NCBI RefSeq assembly: GCF_029223865.1
Contig: NZ_CP119520.1
Span: 4,278,001-4,342,000 of the forward strand
Direction: 5' to 3'
DNA from: Telluria mixta
GTDB taxonomy: Bacteria; Pseudomonadota; Gammaproteobacteria; Burkholderiales; Burkholderiaceae_D
DNA length: 64,000 nt
The translations under genes were made by a program, and so were the position numbers. The notes below the pieces were generated by a model, which was given only the letters and a program-made list of their open reading frames with translations, ran no database searches and was not told where the DNA came from. Below, one piece after another: positions 19,851-28,276 of the stretch; position 1 is the first letter of the stretch; each line of letters begins with the position of its first letter.

Positions 19851-20263
19851 TGATTTACGGGATCGGCACGGACATCGTCCAGATCTCGCGCGTCGAGGCC
19901 GCGTTGAAACGCAGCGGCCCACGCTTCGCCGAAAAGATCCTCGGCCCCGAGGAACTCGTCAAATACCACGCCCGCCGCGCCAAGAACGAGGTGCGGGGGC
20001 TGCGCTTCCTGGCCACGCGGTTCTCGGCCAAGGAGGCGTTCTCGAAAGCGATCGGCCTGGGCATGCGCATGCCCATGACCTGGCGCTCGGCCCAGATGCT
20101 CAACGCCCCGAGCGGCAAGCCGATTATCGTATGCAGCGGGGCGCTCGATGAATTCATGCGGACGCACCGGCTCACGGCCCAGGTGACGATCAGCGACGAA
20201 GCCGATTACGGCGTCGCGTTCGTCATCGTCACCCAGGCACCCGAAGGAGCGTCCGCGACTTAG
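19850..20263 (+). CDS. acpS: Holo-ACP synthase
   Basis: AcpS transfers 4'-phosphopantetheine from CoA to ACP. The 137-residue protein has the two family motifs [13 protein letters not shown] and [19 protein letters not shown], whose Asp and Glu bind magnesium. The ATG overlaps the last base of the pdxJ stop. The substrate gene acpP is in the same window. Length is normal. Confidence 0.97.
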   Translation: MIYGIGTDIVQISRVEAALKRSGPRFAEKILGPEELVKYHARRAKNEVRGLRFLATRFSAKEAFSKAIGLGMRMPMTWRSAQMLNAPSGKPIIVCSGALDEFMRTHRLTAQVTISDEADYGVAFVIVTQAPEGASAT

Positions 20264-20274
20264 GTGTAGCGGAA

Positions 20275-22256
20275 GTGACAGACGAAGTCGTAGTACCCAG
20301 GCGGCGCAGGACGCTGCCGGCCCCGGCGAAAGCGCCGCGCGCCCGTCCGGATGCGTGGCAAGCCATGAAAGAGGAATTGATCGCGACGATGACGAAGGAT
20401 GCGGAATCCCCCGTGCGCCCCACCGAGGAGGCGCGCGAACAAGTCCTGGCGACGGTGGCCAAGCTGCCCGACCTGCCGGGCGTGTATCGCTATTTCGACG
20501 CGGAAGACAGGGTCCTCTACGTCGGCAAGGCGCGCAACCTCAAGAAGCGCGTGTCGAGCTATTTCCAGAAGACGCTGTCGAGCCCCCGCATCGCGATGAT
20601 GGTGTCGCAGATCGCGCGCCTGGAAACGACCGTGACGCACAGCGAGGCCGAAGCGCTGATCCTGGAAAACAACCTGATCAAGACGCTCAAGCCGCGCTAC
20701 AACATCCTGTTCCGCGACGACAAGTCGTACCCGTATTTAAAACTGACGGCGGGCGACTATCCGCGCATGGCCTATTACCGCGGTGCGCTGGACAAGAAGA
20801 ACCAGTATTTCGGGCCATTCCCGAGCGCGTGGGCCGTGAAGGAATCGATGCAGCTGCTGCAGAAGGTGTTCATGCTGCGCACGTGCGAGGACAGCGTCTT
20901 CGCCAACCGCACGCGGCCCTGCCTTCTGCACCAGATCGGCCGCTGCAGCGGTCCGTGCGTGGACCTGATCGCGCCGGAAGACTACAAGCGCGACGTCGAC
21001 AACGCGGCGAAGTTTCTGCGCGGCCGCCAGACCGAGGTGCTGGAAGAGCTCGAGAAGAAGATGCTCGCGTACGCCGAGGACCTGAAGTTCGAGCAGGCGG
21101 CGAGCGTGCGCAACCAGATCCAGGCGCTGTCGCGCGTGCTGCACCAGCAGAGCATGGAGACGACGGGCGACGCGGACGTCGACGTCATCGCCGTCGTCGT
21201 GCAGGGCGGACGCGCGTGCGTGAACCTGGCGATGGTGCGCGGCGGCCGTCACCTGGGCGACCGCGCGTATTTCCCCACGCAGGTCGGCGAGGCGATGGAT
21301 GAATGCCCCATCGAGGTGGAAGTGCTGGCCGCGTTCATGGCGCAGCATTACGGCGACAAGTTCGTGCCGGGCATCATCATCCTGAACATCGAGTTCGACC
21401 AGCCCGAGCTGATGATGGCGCTGCAGGAGCAGTGCGGCCACCGCATCAACCTCGTGTTCCAGCCGCAGGGCCAGCGCCGCCAATGGCTGGAACTGGCGCA
21501 GAAGGGCGCGGAGATCTCGCTGGCCCGGCTGCTGTCCGAACAGGGCTCGCAGCAGTCGCGCACGCGCGCGCTGGCGGAGGTGCTGGGCATCGACAACGAG
21601 GACCTGGAATCCCTGCGCGTCGAATGCTTCGACATCAGCCACACGGCGGGCGAGGCGACTCAGGCGTCGTGCGTCGTGTTCCACCACCACCAGATGCAGA
21701 ACGGCGAATACCGGCGATATAACATCACCGGCATCACGCCGGGCGACGACTACGCGGCGATGCGCCAGGTGCTGACACGGCGCTACGAAAAGGTGGCGAA
21801 CGGCGAGGGCGTGATGCCGGACATCGCGCTGATCGACGGCGGCAAGGGCCAGGTCGAGATGGCGAGACAGGTCTTCACGGAGCTGGGGCTCGACATCGGC
21901 AACATCGTCGGCGTGGCGAAAGGGAGGGCCGCAGGGTCGGTCTCGAGACCCTGATCTTCGCCGACGGCCGCCCGCCGCAGGAACTGGGCAAGGAATCGGC
22001 CGCGCTGATGCTCGTGGCGATGATCCGCGACGAGGCGCACCGCTTCGCCATCACGGGCATGCGCGCCAAACGCGCCAAGACGCGCCAGGCGTCGCGCCTG
22101 GAAGAGATCGAGGGCATCGGCGCCAAGCGCCGCCAGAAGCTGCTGGCGCGCTTTGGCGGTCTGAAAGGCGTGATCGATGCGAGCGTGGAGGATCTGATGT
22201 CGGTGGAAGGCATTTCCAGTACGTTGGCGGAAGAGATTTATCGGCAGCTTCACTGA
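20275..22256 (+). pseudogene. uvrC: UvrABC system protein C with a one-base deletion
   Basis: UvrC makes both incisions in nucleotide excision repair. The N-terminal frame (20275-21954) has the GIY-YIG nuclease ([22 protein letters not shown]), the UVR motif and most of the RNase H-like domain with [10 protein letters not shown]. After GVAKG it runs out of frame and stops at 21954. The expected continuation, ending in the helix-hairpin-helix ([21 protein letters not shown]), is in the -1 frame from about 21924 to 22256. Restoring one base near 21922-21924 gives a full-length UvrC of about 660 codons from the GTG. ATG 20365 or 20389 are likelier starts for the usual length. This is either a sequencing error or a real lesion. 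Confidence 0.88.
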
Positions 22257-22360
22257 GGACGTGCGCGCGTCACGGGTGGCTCAACTGGTTTAAACGGCAA
22301 GAGCCATGTAGACTAGCGCGCACAAAACTCAACAAGTCGAGCACCGACCAGCCTCACCCC

Positions 22361-22945
22361 ATGCCTTTCAATATTCCGATTCTCCTGACCTGGCTACGCG
22401 TCGCACTCATCCCGCTGGTCGTTGGCGTCTACTACCTGCCCGAACACTGGCTCCACGTGACCGACCGCAACCTGGCGTCCACGCTCGTCTTCATCGTCGC
22501 CGCGATCACGGACTGGTTCGATGGCTACCTCGCCCGGCGCTGGAACCAGACGTCGGCCTTCGGCGCCTTCCTCGACCCGGTCGCGGACAAGCTGATGGTG
22601 GCGGGCGCGCTGCTCGTGCTCGTGCAGCTGGATCGCGTGAACGCCATCATCGCCTTCATCATCATCGGCCGCGAGATCACGATTTCCGCGCTGCGCGAAT
22701 GGATGGCGGAGATCGGCGCGCGCAAGTCCGTCGCGGTGAGCTCGCTCGGCAAGATCAAGACGGCCGCGCAGATGGTCGCCATCCCGATGCTGCTGTTCCA
22801 CGATCCGATGTTCGACGGCGTGCTCGACATCCACAAGTGCGGCGAGATCCTGCTGTGGGTCGCGGGCGTGCTGACGGTCTGGTCGATGTTCTACTACCTG
22901 CGCCGCGCCTGGCCGTTGATCAAGGAAAAGTCGGGCGCCGTCTAA
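22361..22945 (+). CDS. pgsA: CDP-diacylglycerol-glycerol-3-phosphate 3-phosphatidyltransferase
   Basis: PgsA makes phosphatidylglycerophosphate in the inner membrane. The 194-residue protein has several membrane helices and the CDP-alcohol phosphatidyltransferase motif DGYLARRWNQTSAFGAFLDP followed by VADK, with all conserved Asp residues. It starts NIPILLTWLRV, as expected. It lies between uvrC and the tRNA array, a common proteobacterial order. Confidence 0.96.
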   Translation: MPFNIPILLTWLRVALIPLVVGVYYLPEHWLHVTDRNLASTLVFIVAAITDWFDGYLARRWNQTSAFGAFLDPVADKLMVAGALLVLVQLDRVNAIIAFIIIGREITISALREWMAEIGARKSVAVSSLGKIKTAAQMVAIPMLLFHDPMFDGVLDIHKCGEILLWVAGVLTVWSMFYYLRRAWPLIKEKSGAV

Positions 22946-22963
22946 GTTTCTGCTGAGTCATCC

Positions 22964-22991
22964 TTGACACATAGCTCAGCATCTCTATAAT
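22964..22991 (+). promoter_or_regulatory. Consensus sigma-70 promoter of the tRNA array
   Basis: A perfect TTGACA (22964-22969) and a perfect TATAAT (22986-22991) are separated by 16 bp, about 40 bp before the first tRNA-Gly. It lies right after pgsA and points into the tRNA genes. Confidence 0.9.
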
Positions 22992-23030
22992 GCCTGCCTG
23001 TTGCGAAGACATCGCGGCAAACGAAACGAA

Positions 23031-23106
23031 GCGGGAGTAGCTCAGTTGGTAGAGCGCAACCTTGCCAAGGTTGAGGTCGAGAGTTCGAGACTCTTCTCCC
23101 GCTCCA
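23031..23106 (+). tRNA. tRNA-Gly (GCC), copy 1
   Basis: This 76-nt cloverleaf pairs GCGGGAG with CTCCCGC, has a GCTC/GAGC D-stem and a CAACC/GGTTG anticodon stem. Anticodon GCC is at 23064-23066, and 3' CCA is encoded. It is the first of five identical copies. Confidence 0.97.
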
Positions 23107-23183
23107 CAGTTTGCCTGTCGAAAGTGATAAAGGTTGTCTTGGAAAGCAGTAAAAAATCTGAGATAATCGCAAGTTCCAGCGAC

Positions 23184-23259
23184 GCGGGAGTAGCTCAGTT
23201 GGTAGAGCGCAACCTTGCCAAGGTTGAGGTCGAGAGTTCGAGACTCTTCTCCCGCTCCA
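23184..23259 (+). tRNA. tRNA-Gly (GCC), copy 2
   Basis: Identical in all 76 bases to copy 1, with anticodon GCC and encoded CCA. It follows copy 1 after 77 bp. Confidence 0.97.
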
Positions 23260-23300
23260 GTCATCGCAAGATGATGCTGGGGCAAACAGTAAGACTCCAT

Positions 23301-23376
23301 GCGGGAGTAGCTCAGTTGGTAGAGCGCAACCTTGCCAAGGTTGAGGTCGAGAGTTCGAGACTCTTCTCCCGCTCCA
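23301..23376 (+). tRNA. tRNA-Gly (GCC), copy 3
   Basis: Identical to the other copies. The spacer from copy 2 is 41 bp. It is preceded by ACTCCAT, which also precedes copy 4, so a duplication unit including flank is likely. Confidence 0.97.
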
Positions 23377-23410
23377 GTGTTTTACGGCAGCAGTAAGTGA
23401 TGAACTCCAT

Positions 23411-23486
23411 GCGGGAGTAGCTCAGTTGGTAGAGCGCAACCTTGCCAAGGTTGAGGTCGAGAGTTCGAGACTCTTCTCCCGCTCCA
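23411..23486 (+). tRNA. tRNA-Gly (GCC), copy 4
   Basis: Identical to the other copies, 34 bp after copy 3, with the shared ACTCCAT leader. Confidence 0.97.
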
Positions 23487-23511
23487 GTGATTCACGATAG
23501 TAGTACCCGAT

Positions 23512-23587
23512 GCGGGAGTAGCTCAGTTGGTAGAGCGCAACCTTGCCAAGGTTGAGGTCGAGAGTTCGAGACTCTTCTCCCGCTCCA
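23512..23587 (+). tRNA. tRNA-Gly (GCC), copy 5
   Basis: Identical to the other copies, 25 bp after copy 4, the shortest spacer of the array. Confidence 0.97.
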
Positions 23588-23661
23588 GATACAGAGAAGC
23601 CAGCCTTCTCGTGTCGCTGCGACGAATAACCGGTCGCTGTGGCATAGTCAAGTCTTCCTCC

Positions 23662-23735
23662 GGCGAGGTAGCAAAGCGGTTATGCAGCGGCCTGCAAAGC
23701 CGTCTAGACGGGTTCGACTCCCGTCCTCGCCTCCA
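23662..23735 (+). tRNA. tRNA-Cys (GCA)
   Basis: A 74-nt cloverleaf pairs GGCGAGG with CCTCGCC. Anticodon GCA is at 23694-23696 and 3' CCA is encoded. tRNA-Gly followed by tRNA-Cys is a common proteobacterial pair; the tRNA-Leu that often comes next is not seen. Confidence 0.96.
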
Positions 23736-23743
23736 GCATATCT

Positions 23744-23771
23744 GTAGATCAGCGCCGCTGCGCTGATCTAC
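23744..23771 (+). terminator. Hairpin after tRNA-Cys, possible terminator
   Basis: Arms GTAGATCAGCGC (23744-23755) and GCGCTGATCTAC (23760-23771) pair perfectly over 12 bp with loop CGCT. Only TTC follows, so it lacks a T-run; it may still end or process the tRNA transcript. Confidence 0.55.
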
Positions 23772-24369
23772 TTCACGAGTTCGACCGATTCCAGGGCGCT
23801 GCACGCTTCTTCTGTTTTTCCCTGGGGTGACAGTCAGCAGCCGGGCTGCGCAAAGATGGTCAGCGCATGCAGGGAATGTAGACTATTCAGTGTCGACACA
23901 TGCCGTGGCAATTCATCCCGCATGTCGGCCGATACGCTTTCTGGGCGCAGAATTCAATGCTGCTTAGTCAAGCCGATCGAACGAAAGAGTTTCCATGACG
24001 TGCTCCGCCAGTACGTGATCGGCAAGCTGGACAACGCCAGTGTCGAAGACCTGCCCGCCTAAGCCAAACTCAATGACATCTTCCAGCGCGCGCAAAGAAA
24101 CGGCTTTGCTGCGATCGTCCAGGCATGCGCGTCAGGAGCACTGGACGCCAACAAGGCGATGGAGAATTTACTCAAGGGCTCGGTCGCCAGCTCCGGATGT
24201 CCGAGGGTAGGCGTCGCCGCTGGCAACTATATGCCTACGGACGGACCCGGCCGTCGTCGTTGTCAGAATGTGGGCTTTCATCCGGCGGTGAAACAAAATG
24301 CCGGCGTATTGTTCTGGTAAGCATAATGGCGGTGAAGTGGTGTCCGATCGGGAAGTGTCAGCGCGTACA
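23772..24369. other. Junction region without a recognisable intact gene
   Basis: About 600 bp lies between the tRNA array and the end of the phosphofructokinase gene. One plus-strand frame (23856-24062) reads into KPIERKSFHDVLRQYVIGKL and, after a single stop at 24060-24062, continues with AKLNDIFQRAQRNGFAAIVQA and NKAMENLLKG to about 24170. This looks like a decayed gene of unknown family rather than chance, but I cannot identify it. I see no promoter or repeat that I can support. Confidence 0.35.
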
Positions 24370-25503
24370 CTAAATCCTTTCTGTTGCATGCGGGCGATCG
24401 CCCAGGCAGATACCGAGCTCCCGCGCGGTGCGCACGGTATCGCAGTCGACCGGTACGCGCCGGGTCCGTCCAGCGACGTCCGCCAGCGGCACGGTGACGA
24501 TGTCCTGGCCGGTGAGCGTCACCATGACACCCGATTGTCCGGCGGCCAGCGTCCGTACGGCCGCCGCACCGAAGCGCGCGGCGAGTATCCTGTCGAACGC
24601 GGAAGGACTGCCGCCACGCAGCAGGTGGCCGAGCACGACGCTGCGGCAGTCCTTGCCAGTCGCCTCTGCCAGGCGCGTCTCGACCCAGGCACCGATGCCG
24701 CCCAGGCGCTCGGCGCGGCCGGCGCCGGCCGCCTCCAGTACCTCGCACCGGCCGCCCAGCGGGAGCGCGCCCTCGGCCACGACGACGATCGAGTGGCGCA
24801 AGCCGAGCGCGTCGCGGCGGCGAACGGCTTCGGCCACGACGTCGATATCGAAGGGGATCTCCGGCAGCAGGATCGCATGTGCGCCGCCGGCCATGCCCGC
24901 GTGCAGGGCGATCCAGCCGGCGTAGCGTCCCATCGTCTCGACCACCAGGATCCGGTGCTGGCTGTCTGCGGTCGTATGCAGGCGGTCGATGCACTCAGTG
25001 GCGAACGCGACCGCCGAGTCGAAACCGAACGTCTGCTCAGTGCGGTCGAGGTCGTTGTCGATGGTCTTGGGGACGCCGACGACGCGCAACCCCTGTTGGT
25101 GCAGGGAGTCGGCGATCGCCATCGACCCGTCGCCGCCGATCATCACGAGGGCGTCGAAGCCGCGTTGCCGGAACAGGCCGATCAGTTCGCCGCTGCGGTC
25201 CCGTTCCGACATGGTGCCGTCGTCGTCGCGCACGGGATAGCGCAGGGGGTTGCCGCGGTTGGTGCTGCCGAGGATCGTGCCGCCGAGATGACCGATACCG
25301 TGTACGGACTGGGACGAGAGCGCCACGACGGGCTCGTCCAGGCATTGCGCCGGCGCGAGCAGGCCGTTGAAGCCGTCGCGGATGCCGTCGCACGCCCAGC
25401 CGCGTCGCGCGGCCGCGAGCACGACCGCCCGGATCGCCGCGTTCAGTCCCGGCGCGTCGCCGCCGCCGGTGACGAGCGCGATGCGCCGGATGTCCGGGTT
25501 CAT
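24370..25503 (-). CDS. pfkA: 6-phosphofructokinase (PfkA superfamily)
   Basis: The enzyme phosphorylates fructose 6-phosphate. The 377-residue protein has the nucleotide loop ALVTGGGDAPGLNAAIR, the donor-specificity loop MIGGDGS, the active-site PKTIDNDLD, METMGR-like VETMGRYAGW, and GHLLRGGSPSAFDR. Glycine in GGDGS is typical of ATP users, while lysine in PKTIDND is found in pyrophosphate and group III enzymes, so the phosphoryl donor is uncertain. Its ATG overlaps the stop of the PEP synthase gene (ATGA), so the two are translated together. Confidence 0.92.
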   Translation of the reverse strand: MNPDIRRIALVTGGGDAPGLNAAIRAVVLAAARRGWACDGIRDGFNGLLAPAQCLDEPVVALSSQSVHGIGHLGGTILGSTNRGNPLRYPVRDDDGTMSERDRSGELIGLFRQRGFDALVMIGGDGSMAIADSLHQQGLRVVGVPKTIDNDLDRTEQTFGFDSAVAFATECIDRLHTTADSQHRILVVETMGRYAGWIALHAGMAGGAHAILLPEIPFDIDVVAEAVRRRDALGLRHSIVVVAEGALPLGGRCEVLEAAGAGRAERLGGIGAWVETRLAEATGKDCRSVVLGHLLRGGSPSAFDRILAARFGAAAVRTLAAGQSGVMVTLTGQDIVTVPLADVAGRTRRVPVDCDTVRTARELGICLGDRPHATERI

Positions 25504-27938
25504 GGCGCGAGCACCTGTCGTCCGCGCGGCGCGATGCCGAGGCCGCGTTCGACGTCGACGAGCGCGCGGACGGTAGCCACCACCGAATCGGGATTCAGGC
25601 TGATCGAATCGATACCCTGTTCGACGAGGTAGCGCGCCACTTCCGGATAGTCGGACGGCGCCTGCCCGCAGATGCCCACGTGGCGTCCGTTGCGTTTCGC
25701 GCCGGCGATGGCCTGGCGCAGCATCTCCAGCACGCCGGGATCGCGCTCGTCGAAGTCGAAGGCGACGATGTCCGAATCGCGGTCGACGCCCAGCACGAGC
25801 TGGGTCAGGTCGTTCGAGCCGATCGAGAAGCCGTCGAACAGCCGCGCGAAGTCGTCGATGCGAATGACGTTGTTGGGAATCTCGCACATCACGTAGACCT
25901 CGAGCCCATTCTTGCCGCGTTCCAGTCCGTGCTCGGCCATCGTCCGCAATACAGACTCGGCTTCCTCGACGCGGCGGCAGAACGGAATCATCAGGCGCAG
26001 GTTCGACAGGCCCATCTCTTCGCGCACGCGCCGCATGGCGCGGCACTCGAGCGCGAAGCCTTCCGCATATGCCGGATGCGTGTAGCGGGCGGCGCCGCGA
26101 AAGCCCAGCATCGGGTTGGCCTCGAGCGGCTCGAAGACGGCGCCGCCCAGCAGGCTCGCGTACTCGTTGGTCTTGAAGTCCGACATCCGCACGATGACCG
26201 GCTTCGGCCAGAACGCGGCCGCGATGGTGCCGACGCCCTCGGACAGCTCGCGCACGAAATAATCCGCCGGCGACGGGGCGTCCCGGGTGAGCCTTTCGAT
26301 GGCGGCGCGCACCGCCGGGTCGGTGATTTTCTCGGGATGGACGAGCGCCATCGGGTGGATGCGGATGTGCTCGGCGACGATGAATTCCATGCGCGCCAGG
26401 CCGACGCCATCGTTCGGCAGGAAGCGCGTGCGGAAGGCCGTGTCCGGGTTGCCGATATTGACCATGATCCGCGTGCACGGCATGGGCAGCGCGGCGACGT
26501 CGATGGCGGTGTGGCGGAAGGGCAGGCGGCCGGCATACACGTGGCCGGCGTCGCCCTCGGCGCAGGACACGGTCACGTCGTCGCCGGTACGGATCGCCGT
26601 CGTCGCGTCGCCGCAGCCGACGAGCGCCGGTACGCCGATCTCGCGCGCCACGATGGCGGCATGGCAGGTACGGCCGCCCCGGTCCGTCACCACGGCGGCG
26701 GCCGACTTCATGACGGTGCCCCAGTCGGGCATGGTGGTGGTCGCGACGAGGATCTCGCCTGGCTCGAACTCGCCGAGCGCGCCGACGTCGGCGATCACGC
26801 GGGCCTTGCCGGACGCGACCCGGCCGCCCACGGCGCGGCCGGTCGCCAGCAACCGGCCCTTGGCCTCCAGGCGGTACTCGTCGACTTCGGCGTTGGTCTT
26901 GCGCGACGCGACCGTCTCGGGCCGGGCCTGGACGATGTAGAGCTTGCCGTCGATGCCGTCGCGCGCCCATTCGATGTCCATCGGCACCGGATGCCCGGCG
27001 CGCGCGGAATAGTGGTCCTCGATGCGCAGGGCAGTCTCGGCGAGTTCGAGCACCGCCTCGTCCTCCAGGCAGAAACGGCCGCGCTCCGCCGCGCCGGTCG
27101 GCTCGTTGCGCGTGACCGGGGACGCGCCGGCCGGCGCATACACCATCCGTATCTCCTTGCCGCCGAGGGTACGCCGCAACACCGTCCGCGTGCCCTGGCG
27201 CAGCAGCGGCTTGAATACGTAGAATTCGTCCGGATCGACGGTGCCCTGTACGATGTTCTCGCCCAGGCCGTAGGCGCCGGTCAGGAACACGACGTCGCGA
27301 AAGCCGGTCTCGGTATCGAGCGTGAACATGACGCCGGCGCTCGCGAGGTCCGAACGCACCATTTTCATGACGCCGACCGACAGGTACACCTTGAAGTGGT
27401 CGAAGCCGTTCTCGCTGCGGTAGACGAGTGCGCGATCGGTGAACAGGCTGGCGAAGCAGCGGCGCACGCTGTCGACAAGGCCCGCCTCGTCGACGTGCAG
27501 GAAGGACTCGTGCTGGCCGGCGAAGCTGGCGTCCGGCAGGTCCTCGGCCGTCGCGGAGCTGCGTACCGCCACCGTCAACCCGTCGCCGTACTCGGCGTGC
27601 AGGCGGCGCCAGCCTTGCAGGATGCCGTCCTCGAGTTCCGGCGGCAGCGCGCTGTCGTAGACGATCGCGCGCGCCTGCGCGGCGCGGCGCGCGAGGTCGG
27701 CGACGTTGCCCGGGTCGAGGCCGTCAAGGGCGGCGTGCAGCTGCTTCCAGGCGCCGGCGCGGTCGAGGGTGGCGCGGTAGGCGGCTGCGGTGATGGCGAA
27801 CCCGTCCGGCACGCGCACGCCGCGGCCGCCGAGTTCCCGCACCATCTCGCCGAGCGATGCGTTCTTGCCGCCGACCGATGGCACGTCCCCCATGCCGAGC
27901 TCCGAGAACCAGCGGATGTATGCCTCAGGCGTGTCCAT
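25500..27938 (-). CDS. ppsA: Phosphoenolpyruvate synthase
   Basis: PpsA makes PEP from pyruvate and ATP, giving PEP, AMP and phosphate. The 812-residue protein has the N-terminal ATP-grasp (VPSVGGKNASLGEM, VRSSATAEDLPDASFAGQ), the phosphohistidine domain (DRGGRTCHAAIVARE) and the C-terminal TIM barrel ending GICGQAPSDYPEV. The start chosen at 27938 has AAGGAGG eight bases upstream; ATG 27972-27974 would add 12 residues. It is the first gene of a ppsA-pfkA operon, an odd pair since the enzymes serve opposite directions of glycolysis. Confidence 0.95.
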   Translation of the reverse strand: MDTPEAYIRWFSELGMGDVPSVGGKNASLGEMVRELGGRGVRVPDGFAITAAAYRATLDRAGAWKQLHAALDGLDPGNVADLARRAAQARAIVYDSALPPELEDGILQGWRRLHAEYGDGLTVAVRSSATAEDLPDASFAGQHESFLHVDEAGLVDSVRRCFASLFTDRALVYRSENGFDHFKVYLSVGVMKMVRSDLASAGVMFTLDTETGFRDVVFLTGAYGLGENIVQGTVDPDEFYVFKPLLRQGTRTVLRRTLGGKEIRMVYAPAGASPVTRNEPTGAAERGRFCLEDEAVLELAETALRIEDHYSARAGHPVPMDIEWARDGIDGKLYIVQARPETVASRKTNAEVDEYRLEAKGRLLATGRAVGGRVASGKARVIADVGALGEFEPGEILVATTTMPDWGTVMKSAAAVVTDRGGRTCHAAIVAREIGVPALVGCGDATTAIRTGDDVTVSCAEGDAGHVYAGRLPFRHTAIDVAALPMPCTRIMVNIGNPDTAFRTRFLPNDGVGLARMEFIVAEHIRIHPMALVHPEKITDPAVRAAIERLTRDAPSPADYFVRELSEGVGTIAAAFWPKPVIVRMSDFKTNEYASLLGGAVFEPLEANPMLGFRGAARYTHPAYAEGFALECRAMRRVREEMGLSNLRLMIPFCRRVEEAESVLRTMAEHGLERGKNGLEVYVMCEIPNNVIRIDDFARLFDGFSIGSNDLTQLVLGVDRDSDIVAFDFDERDPGVLEMLRQAIAGAKRNGRHVGICGQAPSDYPEVARYLVEQGIDSISLNPDSVVATVRALVDVERGLGIAPRGRQVLAP

Positions 27939-28276
27939 GGCGTCGGCCTCCTTGGCAAGTGCACGTGGATTCATGTTAGCAAACGCGGGCCCCGGCCGAT
28001 ACCTTGATAAGGGAGGCGATGCGAGGCCGACGTCAAGCCGCCACATCGCGGAAGAATTTGACTTGGCTCAAACATTTTCGCGTTCATCGCGACTAGCCTG
28101 TGCCCTTGACCGCGTCATGCGAGATGGTCCAACGATTGCGCGCCCGGTGGCGCCTGGAGGTGCAGGTGACGACGTCGACGACCTTGCCGATGTGGACCGG
28201 CCGGCAGCACGGGCACGCGTTGCCGGACCGCGAGCGCCCCGTCCATGGATGCCATCCGCTGTCGCCGGCCAGGTTG
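27939..28276. other. Divergent control region between ppsA and the GH1-like gene
   Basis: This 338-bp region holds the FNR-like box at 28058-28071 and no convincing gene. A minus-strand frame (28093-28326) with a CPCC motif overlaps the GH1 start and is not supported. I see no good -10/-35 pair on either strand. Confidence 0.5.
28058..28071. promoter_or_regulatory. FNR-like box between ppsA and GH1 genes
   Basis: TTGAC-TTGG-CTCAA matches 8 of 10 bases of the FNR consensus TTGAT-N4-ATCAA. It lies about 120 bp before ppsA and about 205 bp before the GH1-like gene, so either could be the target. Confidence 0.5.

Noticed and set aside
21910..21960. Programmed -1 frameshift in uvrC
   Set aside because: The site reads GCG AAA GGG AGG; shifting the tRNAs back one base does not preserve codon-anticodon pairing, and no uvrC is known to use frameshifting. 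A deletion or sequencing error is simpler.
23031..23587. CRISPR-like repeat array
   Set aside because: The repeats are 76-nt tRNA-Gly genes with full cloverleaf pairing and spacers of unequal length (25-77 bp), not direct repeats with uniform spacers.
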